A stretch of 64,000 bases of DNA from Bacillota bacterium (GTDB lineage: Bacteria > Bacillota > Clostridia > Christensenellales > Aristaeellaceae), in assembly GCA_023421395.1 (NCBI GenBank), contig JAEZTL010000002.1:104911-168910 (forward strand), written 5' to 3'. Numbering within the stretch: the first letter of the stretch is position 1; every line of letters begins with the position of its first letter. Below are positions 1-8,429 of this stretch, one piece after another. Under the pieces are notes generated by a model. The model made no database searches. It was not told the DNA's origin and worked only from the letters and a program-made list of their open reading frames with translations. The position numbers and the translations under genes were made by a program.

Positions 1-1772
1 CGCCCGGGGCCAGCCGCGGGCACGGAAAAACCGATGGCGGTGCCGCGCATCACACGGCTTTCGATGACCAGGTGGCTGGCAGGTCCGTAGTTGAGCTTGA
101 GCCGATCGTTGACGTTGCCCAGACCGATCTGATTGTAGCCCCGCGCGCCTACCGGCGCACCCTTCAAAAGCATGTCGAGAACCTCCGGCGCGATGCCCGC
201 GCCGTCGTCAATGAGCGTGATCCACAGCCTGTCCTCCGCCAGCCGCGCCGTCAATTTGATGGTGCCCTTGCCGAGGGGCAGGATGCCGTGGAACAGCGAA
301 TTTTCCACCAGCGGCTGCAGGAGGAGCTTGGGCACCTCCACGGAGAGCGTGTCCTCCGGCGCGTCCACGATGAAGTTCAGCGACACATCATATCGCTTCA
401 GCTGGATGTTCATGTAGTGATGCAGGTTCTCAATCTCCACCGCCAGGGGGTTGAGCATGTTCGCCTGAGACATGCTGGCGCGGAGCAGGGAATTGAAGGA
501 CACGATCAGGTCGTTCAGCTCCTGATTGCCCGCCTTCTGCGCCATGTAGCGCATGGTGTTGAGCGTGTTGTGAATAAAGTGGGGATTGATCTGAGACTGC
601 AGAAGGTCCAGCTGCGACTGCAGCATCGCCACCTTGATCTTGCGCTTTTCGATCTGCTCGCGAGTGATCTCGTCGGTCAGCGCGTGGAGCGAATCCACCA
701 TCGCGTTGTATCCGCTCAAAAGGTCCTCCACCTCCAGCGCGCCCGACTTGGCGCTGGTGCGCTGCCAAGTGCCGCGGCCCAGTTCCGCCATGTCAGCGCC
801 CAGTTCCCGAAGCGGCTTGGTGACACGGCTGGAAATGGAGCCGCCAATGCCGATCAGCGCCGCCACCAACAGTGCGCTGACCATGAGCAGCACCAGCATG
901 AGGTTGCGAACCGGTGCATCGATGGCCTCGTAGGACACAAGACCCATCAGCTTCCAGTCCGGGTATTCGGTGAGCCGCAGACTGTAGGCCACGTAGGGTA
1001 CCCCGGCGAGGGTGACGCTGCCGGATGCGGGCACATCGCCCGCGTCCAGCCTGTCCGCCGCGCCGGTACGCACGATGACGCTGCCGTTTTCGTCCGCCAC
1101 CAACGCGGCGGAGAATGTGGTCTTAAATAGCTGTTCCAGTTCTCCCGTCAGGCTGCCTTTGGCCACGTTGATGGCCACGGTACCCAGCGGCTCGTAGCTG
1201 TCGGTATCGTAATACTTTCCGTAATAGGTAATGGTATTGCGGGCGTCGTAGTCGGGGTTTTTCAGCACGGGAAAGGCGGAGGGCGCGGAGAAACGCCCGG
1301 TCATGCCGGAGGCGCGGAAAACGCTGTATTCCGAATCGCTCAGGATCGCGCTTTTGTAGGGCTCCGCCGCGTAGATGGGGTCCAGGATCTGCCCCTCCTC
1401 GTTGATCAGGATGATCGAACGGACGGAGGCGTAGCGCCGGATGATCCGGGCGATCTCCTCCTTCATCGCCACGGTGTCGCCGAGGGACGCCATGCCCGGC
1501 GCTTCCCGCTGCGCGCGCATGCGGGCCTGCAGCAGCGTGTTGCGCAGCAGTGAAAAGTGCAGCGAGCGGATTTCCGCCAGCTGATAGGAAAGCCGCGTGC
1601 CCGCCAGACTCAGCTTCTGGTTCGACACCAAATTGATCTCCTCGGTGAGCCGGTCCCGGTAGAGGAAGCTCATCGTACCCAGCACCACCGCCAGCGCCAG
1701 CACGAACGCCAACAGAAAGTAGGCCGTGATCCGGACGGAGATGTGCCGAAAAAAATGCTCGATCCTCTTCAT
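1..1772 (-). CDS. Sensor histidine kinase, YesM/LytS-type (3' end outside window)
   Basis: Membrane sensor kinase whose phosphotransfer domain belongs to the His_kinase/HATPase_c family paired with AraC-type response regulators that control sugar uptake. About 590 codons are visible. A first membrane segment lies near residues 12-35, then an extracellular sensor region, a second membrane segment near residues 295-315, a HAMP linker, the phospho-acceptor motif NPHFIHNTLNTM (His about 398), an N-box (LVENSLFHG) and the ATP-lid motifs DDGAGI and GLGNVNDRL. The start ATG at 1772 is the only good one and has no ribosome binding site; it sits at the predicted transcription start (see promoter). It is divergent from the ABC importer at 1987, which it probably regulates through a response regulator lying to the left of the window. 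The stop codon is not in the window. Confidence 0.9.
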   Translation of the reverse strand, partial: MKRIEHFFRHISVRITAYFLLAFVLALAVVLGTMSFLYRDRLTEEINLVSNQKLSLAGTRLSYQLAEIRSLHFSLLRNTLLQARMRAQREAPGMASLGDTVAMKEEIARIIRRYASVRSIILINEEGQILDPIYAAEPYKSAILSDSEYSVFRASGMTGRFSAPSAFPVLKNPDYDARNTITYYGKYYDTDSYEPLGTVAINVAKGSLTGELEQLFKTTFSAALVADENGSVIVRTGAADRLDAGDVPASGSVTLAGVPYVAYSLRLTEYPDWKLMGLVSYEAIDAPVRNLMLVLLMVSALLVAALIGIGGSISSRVTKPLRELGADMAELGRGTWQRTSAKSGALEVEDLLSGYNAMVDSLHALTDEITREQIEKRKIKVAMLQSQLDLLQSQINPHFIHNTLNTMRYMAQKAGNQELNDLIVSFNSLLRASMSQANMLNPLAVEIENLHHYMNIQLKRYDVSLNFIVDAPEDTLSVEVPKLLLQPLVENSLFHGILPLGKGTIKLTARLAEDRLWITLIDDGAGIAPEVLDMLLKGAPVGARGYNQIGLGNVNDRLKLNYGPASHLVIESRVMRGTAIGFSVPAAGPG

Positions 1773-1778
1773 GCCGCG

Positions 1779-1807
1779 ATTATAACACCCCGGCGGAACG
1801 AGCGCAA
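1779..1807 (-). promoter_or_regulatory. Sigma-A promoter of the sensor kinase, probably leaderless
   Basis: Reading the minus strand, TTGCGC (1807-1802), a 17-base spacer and TATAAT (1784-1779). The expected transcription start, about 7 bases after the -10, falls on or next to the ATG at 1772, and no Shine-Dalgarno sequence precedes it. Confidence 0.6.
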
Positions 1808-1916
1808 ATGTTGTTTCTCGTTTTGCTTACATCCTTCCTTCGCCTGGCGGAACGCGCAAACTGCGGCGCGCTTTATTTTTCACATGGGCTAATAATTTTG
1901 ATGAAAGTTAACCCCG

Positions 1917-1950
1917 TTGATGGACGGGCATGGCCGGGCACCCCTATAAT
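1917..1950 (+). promoter_or_regulatory. Possible promoter of the sugar ABC importer
   Basis: A perfect TATAAT lies at 1945-1950, about 36 bases before the TTG start of the ATPase. The nearest -35-like TTGATG is at 1917-1922, giving an over-long 22-base spacer, so this promoter probably needs an activator. Confidence 0.4.
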
Positions 1951-1986
1951 GGAACACGTAGGCATGAAGCTTCGGAGGTGAAACCG

Positions 1987-3492
1987 TTGAGTTCGCTGGA
2001 ATTTCGCTCAATCACCAAGGCGTTTCCCGGCGTCCGGGCGCTGGATGGCGTGAGCTTTACCGCGACGGGCGGGCAGGTGGTGGCGCTGGTCGGCGAAAAC
2101 GGGGCGGGCAAGTCGACGCTCCTCAAGGTGTTGGGCGGTGATTATCAACCCGACGGCGGCGAGTATCTGATCGACGGAGAGCGAAGGCATTTCCGCGAAC
2201 CGCGGGAGGCCATTGATGCGGGCGTTTCGATCATCTATCAGGAGCGGCAAGTGGTGCCGTTTCTGTCCGTGGCGGAAAACATATTCATGGAAGGTATTCC
2301 GGCGGGCAAATCGCGCCTCATCGACTTCAAGGCCCTCAACCAGACGGCACAAGCGATCATCGACGAGTTTCGCCTGCCCTTTCGCGCGTCCGACCGGGTG
2401 CGGGATCTCTCCGTGGCGCACCAGCAGATGATCGAGATCATGAAGGCCTATCGCAGAAATCCCAAAATCATCGCCTTTGACGAACCCACCGCGTCGCTGT
2501 CCGACGCCGAGATCGAAACGCTGTTCAAGATCATCGGTCAGCTCCGCGAAAAAGGCATCATCATCCTGTACGTGTCCCACCGCATGAAGGAAATCTTCCA
2601 GATCACCGACGAGGTGGTCATCCTGAAGGATGGAAAATTCGTCGGCCAGTACAGGACGAGCGAGACGGACGAATTGTCCATCGTCGAAAAGATGGTAGGC
2701 CGGAACCTGGGCGACATCTTCAGGGAGCTTCGCCGGGGCGACGCGCTCGGCCGGCCGGTGCTGGAGGCAAGGCACCTGAACGCGGAAAACGTCAAGGATG
2801 TCAGCTTCACGCTGCGGGCGGGCGAGGTGCTGGGCTTCGCCGGCCTCGTGGGCGCGGGACGCACCGAGACCATGCGGCTGATCTTCGGCGCGGACAGGAA
2901 AAAGAGCGGCGAGGTGCTGGTGGGCGGAAAGAGCGCCAAAATTGAGTGCCCCGAAGACGCCATACGCCTGGGGATCGCGCTGTGTCCGGAGGACCGCAAG
3001 GAGCAGGGCATCGTCGCGCGGCAGTCCATCACCAACAACATCTCGATGGCGGTCATGCCGTCGGTATGCCAGGGCGGCTTCATCAACTTCCAAAAAGAGC
3101 GGACCTTGGCCGAAGCGGGCGTCAAGGATCTCAACATCAAGACGCCCAGCATTGAAAAACCCATTGGCGAGCTCTCCGGCGGCAATCAGCAAAAGACGAT
3201 CCTCGCCCGGTGGCTGGCGCTGGAACCCCGCATTTTGATCCTGGACGAGCCTACCAAGGGCATCGACGTGGGTTCCAAGTCGGAAATCTACCAGATCATC
3301 TGTGACATGGCAAAGCGCGGCATCGGCGTTGTCATGGTATCCAGCGAGCTGCCGGAGATCCTGGGCGTGTGCGACCGGATCATCGTCATGTGCCAAGGCC
3401 GGATTACCGGCGAGCTGCCCCGCGAAGAGGCCACCGAGCACAAGGTGCTGATGCTGGCGATGGAGGACATGTTGGGAGGAACGTGCGAATGA
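1987..3492 (+). CDS. Ribose/galactose-type ABC importer, ATP-binding protein (RbsA/MglA family)
   Basis: Energises uptake of a monosaccharide-like solute. About 501 residues with two ABC cassettes. The first has Walker A GENGAGKST (residues 36-44), signature LSVAHQQM and Walker B IIAFDEPTAS. The second has the degenerate Walker A of this family (GLVGAGRTE) and signature LSGGNQQK. I chose the TTG start at 1987 because GGAGGTG (1974-1980) lies 6 bases before it; the longer open frame from 1930 has no such signal. The stop overlaps the permease start by four bases (ATGA), so the two are translationally coupled. The substrate is unknown; the adjoining UroD-fold enzymes suggest it may be a methylated compound. 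Confidence 0.93.
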   Translation: MSSLEFRSITKAFPGVRALDGVSFTATGGQVVALVGENGAGKSTLLKVLGGDYQPDGGEYLIDGERRHFREPREAIDAGVSIIYQERQVVPFLSVAENIFMEGIPAGKSRLIDFKALNQTAQAIIDEFRLPFRASDRVRDLSVAHQQMIEIMKAYRRNPKIIAFDEPTASLSDAEIETLFKIIGQLREKGIIILYVSHRMKEIFQITDEVVILKDGKFVGQYRTSETDELSIVEKMVGRNLGDIFRELRRGDALGRPVLEARHLNAENVKDVSFTLRAGEVLGFAGLVGAGRTETMRLIFGADRKKSGEVLVGGKSAKIECPEDAIRLGIALCPEDRKEQGIVARQSITNNISMAVMPSVCQGGFINFQKERTLAEAGVKDLNIKTPSIEKPIGELSGGNQQKTILARWLALEPRILILDEPTKGIDVGSKSEIYQIICDMAKRGIGVVMVSSELPEILGVCDRIIVMCQGRITGELPREEATEHKVLMLAMEDMLGGTCE

Positions 3493-4493
3493 ACAAACAG
3501 TGTGCCGCGCCCGCCCCCAAGGGCGGCAAAATGAAAACCGTGGGGAGCCAGATCCTGCGTTCGGACAAGCTGGGGCTTCTGATCGCGCTGGCGGTCATCA
3601 TCATCGTCTTCCAGTACCTGACGGGCAACAAATACTTCACGCCCGCCAACATCACCAACATCATGATCGCGATGAGCGTTGTGGGTCTGGTGACCATCGG
3701 CGAGAGCTTCCTTCTGATCACCGGCAAGGTGGACCTGTCCCCCGGATCGGTGGCGGCGTTCTCGGGCGTACTGGTGGCGCTGCTGCTCAACACCGGTATG
3801 AATATGTACCTGGCGATCGCCATCGTGGTGGCGGTGGGCCTTTTGATCGGCGTGGTAAACGCCCTGCTCATCAACAAGCTGAAGCTGGAGGCGTTCATCG
3901 CCACGCTGGCCACGATGAGCATCTTCCGAGGCTTCGCCTACATCATCTGCGGCGGCAAGGCGGTGTTCATCACAAACGGCAGCTACCTGAAGTTCGGCGC
4001 CGGACGCCTTCTGGGCATCCCGATCCCGGTGGTGCTGTTTCTGGTTCTGTTCTTCGTGTTCATGGTCATCCTGGCGCGCACGCGCTTTGGCCGCAGCGTG
4101 TACATGGTGGGCGGCAACCCCACCGCCTCCCGGCTGACCGGCATCAATTCTGAAAAGGTACTGATCGCGCTGTACATGCTGACGGCGGCTTTCTCCGCGC
4201 TGGGCGGCTGCATCATGACCGCCCGCATGTCCTCCGGCCAGCCGATGAGCTGTGAGGGTCTGGAGTTCGACGCGGTCACCGCGGCGGTGCTGGGCGGCGT
4301 GGCGATGTCTGGCGGCGTGGGTACGCTGGGCGGCGCGCTGATCGGCCTAATCATCATGCAGGGGTTCAACAACGGCCTGATGATGCTCAACATCCCGTCC
4401 TTCTGGCAGACGGTGTCCCGAGGACTTCTGCTGATCGCGGCGCTGTCCTTCGATTACGTCAGAAACCGCAAGCAAAAGCTTAAAAATGCCTGA
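3489..4493 (+). CDS. Ribose/galactose-type ABC importer, permease (RbsC family)
   Basis: Membrane-spanning subunit of the importer, about 334 residues, strongly hydrophobic with roughly ten predicted membrane segments. It has the conserved loop around residues 205-215 (VGGNPTASRLTGI), the region that in RbsC/MglC contacts the ATPase, and the glycine-rich AAVLGGVAMSGGVGTLGGA stretch typical of the family. The ATG at 3489 overlaps the ATPase stop codon. It is followed after 77 bases, which include an inverted repeat, by the binding protein gene. This gene order (A-C-B) is usual for some Bacillota sugar importers. Confidence 0.93.
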   Translation: MNKQCAAPAPKGGKMKTVGSQILRSDKLGLLIALAVIIIVFQYLTGNKYFTPANITNIMIAMSVVGLVTIGESFLLITGKVDLSPGSVAAFSGVLVALLLNTGMNMYLAIAIVVAVGLLIGVVNALLINKLKLEAFIATLATMSIFRGFAYIICGGKAVFITNGSYLKFGAGRLLGIPIPVVLFLVLFFVFMVILARTRFGRSVYMVGGNPTASRLTGINSEKVLIALYMLTAAFSALGGCIMTARMSSGQPMSCEGLEFDAVTAAVLGGVAMSGGVGTLGGALIGLIIMQGFNNGLMMLNIPSFWQTVSRGLLLIAALSFDYVRNRKQKLKNA

Positions 4494-4527
4494 GGCCCCT
4501 ACCCGTTAACAATTACCGCTTTCACTT

Positions 4528-4544
4528 TATCCGCGATGCGGATA
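4528..4544 (+). promoter_or_regulatory. Inverted repeat between permease and binding protein genes
   Basis: TATCCGC-GAT-GCGGATA is a perfect 7-base inverted repeat with a 3-base centre, 27 bases before the binding protein start. It could be an operator, or an mRNA hairpin that raises binding-protein expression relative to the membrane subunits. It has no U-tract, so it is not a terminator. Confidence 0.5.
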
Positions 4545-4570
4545 GAATCACTATCGTAGGAGGGAATACT

Positions 4571-5584
4571 GTGAAGAAGATTCTGGTTGCCCTGCTCGCG
4601 CTGATGATGGTGCTCGGCTCCGTCACCGTCGCAATGGCCGAAGAAGGCCCGACGCTCGCCTTCATCTGCAAGGACCTGTCCCAGGAGTGGTTCGTCGGCA
4701 CCTCCACCGCCATGAAGGAGACCGCCACCGCGCGAGGCGCCAAGGACGTGCTCATGTATGACTGCGGCATGAGCCCGGACAAGTACATGACCGCCCTTGA
4801 CAACGCCATCGCCCAGGCCGTGGACGTTCTGATCGTCTGCCCGCCGGACCAGAAGCTCTCCCAGATCACCGTGCAGCGCTGCGCGGAGGCGGGCATCAAG
4901 GTCATGGCCGATGACGACGGCCTGATCGACGAGCTGGGCAAGCACATCGCCCCGGCGCTGGAGCTGGACGCCTACAAGGTGGGCGAGGGCATCGGCGAAT
5001 ACCTGGGCAACTATGTGACCGCCAGCAAGCTGGACGCGGATTTCTCGAAGGTCGGCTACCTGTGCATGACCATGAGCGAGGTTTCCTCCTGCGTGCCGCG
5101 TTCCACCGGCGCCGTGGACAAATTCACCGCCCTGGTGCCCTCCTTCCCCGCGGAAAAGATCATCCAGGCCGACTATGACGGCACCAGCGACAAGGGCTTC
5201 AACGTGGCCGCCGCCACCATCACCGCCAACCCGGACATCGAAGTCTGGCTCGTGACCGCCCCCAACGACGAGGGCGCCCAGGGTGCGACCCGCGCGCTGG
5301 AGCAGGCCGGCAAGGATAAGTCCGCCATCGTCATCGGCGTGGGCGGCTATCTGGCCGTGGACGAGTTCAAGAAAGAGTTCTCCTGCTTCAAGGCGACCGC
5401 CTACATCGACCCCGTGCTGGACGGCACCATCGCCGCCAATGCCGCGATGGACTGGATTGAGAAGGGCACCGTCCCCTATGACGAGTACAAGAAGGACGGC
5501 GCCGAGTTCGGCGTGTACCCCTTCAGCGCCACGATGATCGACGCCACCAACTACGTTGAAGTCATGGGCGACGCCGCCAACTGA
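4571..5584 (+). CDS. Ribose/galactose-type substrate-binding protein (Peripla_BP_4)
   Basis: Extracytoplasmic binding subunit of the importer, 337 residues. Starts at GTG 4571 after AGGAGGG (4558-4564). The N terminus (MKKILVALLALMMVLGSVTVAMA) is a classical signal peptide with a likely type-I cleavage site after AMA. Unusually for a Gram-positive binding protein, no lipobox cysteine is seen, so attachment to the membrane is not by the usual lipid anchor. The body shows the fold of periplasmic sugar-binding proteins (TLAFICKDLSQEWFVGTST at the start, VLIVCPPDQK, and IVIGVGGYLAVDEFKKE near the hinge). A strong terminator follows at 5601, which would reduce read-through into the UroD-fold genes. 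Confidence 0.9.
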   Translation: MKKILVALLALMMVLGSVTVAMAEEGPTLAFICKDLSQEWFVGTSTAMKETATARGAKDVLMYDCGMSPDKYMTALDNAIAQAVDVLIVCPPDQKLSQITVQRCAEAGIKVMADDDGLIDELGKHIAPALELDAYKVGEGIGEYLGNYVTASKLDADFSKVGYLCMTMSEVSSCVPRSTGAVDKFTALVPSFPAEKIIQADYDGTSDKGFNVAAATITANPDIEVWLVTAPNDEGAQGATRALEQAGKDKSAIVIGVGGYLAVDEFKKEFSCFKATAYIDPVLDGTIAANAAMDWIEKGTVPYDEYKKDGAEFGVYPFSATMIDATNYVEVMGDAAN

Positions 5585-5600
5585 TTTTCATCCATCCTGG

Positions 5601-5629
5601 GAAGGGCGGCTCACGCCGCCCTTCTTTTT
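5601..5629 (+). terminator. Rho-independent terminator after the ABC importer
   Basis: GAAGGGCGGC-TCAC-GCCGCCCTTC followed by TTTTT: a perfect 10-base stem. It lies between the binding protein and the UroD-fold gene at 5646, whose ribosome binding site follows directly, so read-through probably supplies the downstream genes at a lower level. Confidence 0.88.
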
Positions 5630-5645
5630 CAAGGAGGCGTATGGC

Positions 5646-6680
5646 ATGAACTCCAGAGAGCGCACATGGATGGCGCTGAACCACGAGCAGCCGGACCGAC
5701 CGCCCGTCAGCGCCACATACACCCCGGAGATCGCGGCGCTGCTGCGCTCGGTTTACGGCCGGCCGGAAGAGGACCTCGGCTTCGTGATGGGCAACGACCT
5801 CATCAAGACCACCGTCGGCATTGAGCTGAGCTACCACCTGTCCAATGACCCCGTCTACACGTGCCCCTTCGGCGTCACGTTCCGCAACGTGAAGAACTTC
5901 GCCGGAGCCTACACCGAGATCGTGGACGGCACGCTGCGGGACGACCCTGACGGCGCGAAGCTGGCATCCTACCACCTGCCCGACCCGGACGACGCGGCCT
6001 GGTATCAGCCGGTGAAGGCCGCGGTCAAGCGCTACGGAAGGGAAAAGTTCATCATCGGCTCCTGCCAGTGCTCGATCTTTGAAACCAGCTGGTACCTCCA
6101 CGGCCTGGAGGACACGCTGTGCGACATGATCACCGACGAGGAATACGCCGGCGCGCTCTTTGACAAGGTGATGCACTTCCCGCTGCGCGCGGGGCTGAAC
6201 CTGATCGACTCGGGCGTGGACATGGTTTGGCTGGGCGACGACGTCGCCACCCAGCGGGGGATGCTGATCTCGCTGGATTTGTGGCGAAAGCTTCTCAAAC
6301 CCCGGTACGCGGCGATCTTTGCCGCGCTGCGCGAGCGCCGGCCGAACATCGCCATCGCCTACCACTCCTGCGGCAACTGCGAGGAGATCCTGGACGACAT
6401 GGTCGAAATCGGCCTGGACGTATTGAACCCCATCCAGCCGCTGTCGATGGACCCTGTTCACATCAAGCGCCACTACGGAAAGCGCCTGACGCTCTTCGGC
6501 GCCATCGACGTTCAGAAGCTTCTGCCCTTCGGCGCGCCGGAGGAAATCCGCTTGGCCGTGCGGGACGCGAAATCCGCCCTGGGCGAAGGCGGCGGCTACA
6601 TCCTCTCCCCCGCGCACCACATTCAGTCCGACACCAGCCTGGACAACATCCGGGCATTTTACGAGGAGGCCCTCCGATGA
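5646..6680 (+). CDS. UroD-fold protein, probable corrinoid-type methyltransferase (MtaA/CmuA relative), copy 1
   Basis: Member of the uroporphyrinogen decarboxylase superfamily, 344 residues. Outside heme synthesis this fold is used by zinc methyltransferases that move methyl groups to or from corrinoid proteins or coenzyme M. The HSCG motif (His240, Cys242) matches two of the three zinc ligands of those enzymes. The third ligand region reads ILSPAHHIQSD, with His in place of the usual Cys. No heme-synthesis genes are near, which argues against a true HemE. ATG 5646 follows GGAGG (5633-5637); an ATG at 5641 is out of frame. The stop overlaps the next start. Placement after a sugar importer suggests catabolism of an imported methylated substrate; that is inference. 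Confidence 0.8.
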   Translation: MNSRERTWMALNHEQPDRPPVSATYTPEIAALLRSVYGRPEEDLGFVMGNDLIKTTVGIELSYHLSNDPVYTCPFGVTFRNVKNFAGAYTEIVDGTLRDDPDGAKLASYHLPDPDDAAWYQPVKAAVKRYGREKFIIGSCQCSIFETSWYLHGLEDTLCDMITDEEYAGALFDKVMHFPLRAGLNLIDSGVDMVWLGDDVATQRGMLISLDLWRKLLKPRYAAIFAALRERRPNIAIAYHSCGNCEEILDDMVEIGLDVLNPIQPLSMDPVHIKRHYGKRLTLFGAIDVQKLLPFGAPEEIRLAVRDAKSALGEGGGYILSPAHHIQSDTSLDNIRAFYEEALR

Positions 6681-7945
6681 ATTCCAGACAGCGCGTAACC
6701 GCCGCCATCAACCACCTGGAGCCCGACCGCTGCCCCATCGACCTCTCCGCCACCGGACAGACCGGCATGAACGCCTCGACGCTCTACCGCCTCCGGCAGG
6801 CGCTGGGCCTTCCCGAGCGCCCCGTCCGGATCATCGAGCCCGCGCAGATGCTGGGCGACCCGGGCGAGGATCTTTTGAAGCGGATCGGCGCGGACGTAGT
6901 GGGCCTTTGGAACCGGAGCAATTTCTATGGGTACCGGAACGAGGATTGGAAGTCCTGGCGGATGAGCGACGGCACGCCGGTTCTGATGGGCGGCGGCTTC
7001 GAGTATGACGTGGACGGCGAGGGCCGGACCTGGGTCTATCCGCAGGGCGACAGGGCCTCGGCCTACAGCGCCGTGATGCCCGCCGGCGGCTCCTTTTTTG
7101 ACTCGGTGGATCACGCCGAGCCCTTTGACATGGATGAGGCGGATGAGGATTCCCTCACCCCCCGGGCGGATTTTCAGGACGACTTCTCCGTTGCTTCCGA
7201 AGAGGACGCCCGCTATTGGGAGCGGGAGAGCCGCCGCCTGTTCGAGGAGACCGAGTACGCCGTGGTCGGCATGCTGGGCGGCGCGGGGCTGGGCGACGTG
7301 GCGTGCCTGCCCGGGCCCTACGTCAAGCGCCCCCGGGGCATCCGCCGAATGGACGACTGGCTGGCCGCGCACCTGTTGTTTCCAGACTACATTGACGAGG
7401 TGTTTTCCTACCAAACCGAGGTCATGCTGCAGAACTTGGAGATCTACCGGCAGGCGGTAGGCGAGCGCATCCAGGTGGTATGGATTTCCGGGACCGATTT
7501 TGGCACGCAGCACGGCACCTTCCTGAGCCCTGCGGTCTTCCGCAAGCTCTATAAGCCCTACTACCGGAAGATCAACGATTGGGTGCATGCCCACACCGGC
7601 TGGAAGACCTTCTATCACTCCTGCGGCGCGGTCTACCCGTTGATGGAGGATTTTGTGGAGATGGGTGTGGACATCCTGAACCCGCTGCAGCTATCCGCCG
7701 ACGGCATGGACCCAATCCGCATCAAAGCGGAGTTCGGCGACCGGCTCACCTTCTGGGGCGGCGGCGTGGACACCCAGCGGACGCTGCCCTTCGGTACGCC
7801 GGATGAGGTGCGGCGGCAGGTTCGGGAGCGCATCCAGATTCTGAACCGGAGCGGCGGCTACGTGTTCAACACCATCCACAACGTGGTGGCGAACGTGCCG
7901 CCCGAGAACTTGATCGCGATGTACCAGGCGGCGTTGAACGTTTAG
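6677..7945 (+). CDS. UroD-fold protein, probable corrinoid-type methyltransferase, copy 2
   Basis: Second, longer (422 residues) member of the same superfamily. It shares the N-terminal pattern MNSRxRxxxAxNHxxPDR with copy 1 but is otherwise divergent. It has an insertion around residues 110-150 that is rich in acidic residues (FDMDEADED). The zinc-type motif is again HSCG (His314, Cys316), and the C-terminal region NTIHNVVANVPPENLI has His where methyltransferases have Cys. The ATG overlaps the stop of copy 1 (ATGA), so the two are co-translated and may form a heteromer. No corrinoid protein or activator gene is seen beside them. Function beyond the fold is not known. Confidence 0.8.
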   Translation: MNSRQRVTAAINHLEPDRCPIDLSATGQTGMNASTLYRLRQALGLPERPVRIIEPAQMLGDPGEDLLKRIGADVVGLWNRSNFYGYRNEDWKSWRMSDGTPVLMGGGFEYDVDGEGRTWVYPQGDRASAYSAVMPAGGSFFDSVDHAEPFDMDEADEDSLTPRADFQDDFSVASEEDARYWERESRRLFEETEYAVVGMLGGAGLGDVACLPGPYVKRPRGIRRMDDWLAAHLLFPDYIDEVFSYQTEVMLQNLEIYRQAVGERIQVVWISGTDFGTQHGTFLSPAVFRKLYKPYYRKINDWVHAHTGWKTFYHSCGAVYPLMEDFVEMGVDILNPLQLSADGMDPIRIKAEFGDRLTFWGGGVDTQRTLPFGTPDEVRRQVRERIQILNRSGGYVFNTIHNVVANVPPENLIAMYQAALNV

Positions 7946-7949
7946 CGCG

Positions 7950-7978
7950 TTGACGCGCACATCCGCCGGCTGTACAAT
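7950..7978 (+). promoter_or_regulatory. Sigma-A promoter of the VOC gene
   Basis: TTGACG (7950-7955), 17-base spacer, TACAAT (7973-7978), 32 bases before the ATG at 8010. Near-consensus in sequence and spacing. Confidence 0.75.
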
Positions 7979-8009
7979 CAAGAGGATCACGGGCAGGGAG
8001 GCGATTTTG

Positions 8010-8381
8010 ATGAACTTTTGCTGGGCAACCCTTCACGTGCGGGATCTGGACGCGTCTGTTGCGTTTTACCGGGAGATCGCGGGGCTCACGGTTCGCCGCA
8101 GTTTCGGCACACCGCCCGGCCCGCGGATGGTATTCCTCGGCGAGGAAGGGCAGAATACGGAGATCGAGCTGATCTCGGGCGCAGGGGATGGGCCCAAGGA
8201 CATGGGCCGGGATATTTCGCTGGGGTTCGAGGTTCGGTCGCTGGACGAAATGCTGGCGCTCGTCCGCGAGAAGGGCATCCCCGTGACCGGCGGCCCCATT
8301 CAGCCAACCCCCCGCGTGCGGTTCTTCTTCGTCAAGGACCCGGACGGTCTGACGGTGCAGTTCGTGGAGAACATCCCGTAA
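8010..8381 (+). CDS. VOC (glyoxalase/bleomycin resistance) family protein
   Basis: Small metal-dependent fold protein of 123 residues. Two babab halves are visible: the first has the glyoxalase-like LHVRDLDASVAFYREIAGL and the metal-site acidic residue in NTEIELI; the second ends with FFFVKDPDGLTVQFVEN, typical of glyoxalase I-like proteins. ATG 8010 follows GGGAGG (7996-8001). It has its own promoter and terminator, so it is a single-gene unit. The substrate cannot be told from sequence; methylglyoxal detoxification is only one option. Confidence 0.85.
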   Translation: MNFCWATLHVRDLDASVAFYREIAGLTVRRSFGTPPGPRMVFLGEEGQNTEIELISGAGDGPKDMGRDISLGFEVRSLDEMLALVREKGIPVTGGPIQPTPRVRFFFVKDPDGLTVQFVENIP

Positions 8382-8390
8382 GACGCTGAA

Positions 8391-8422
8391 AACCTCCCCA
8401 CGCCAGCGTGGGGAGGTTTTTT
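8391..8422. terminator. Bidirectional terminator between convergent genes
   Basis: A 13-base stem beginning AACCTCCCCACGC is followed by a T-run; on the other strand the AAAA before it provides a second U-tract. It separates the VOC gene (+) from the epimerase gene (-). Confidence 0.85.
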
Positions 8423-8429
8423 AATGCCC

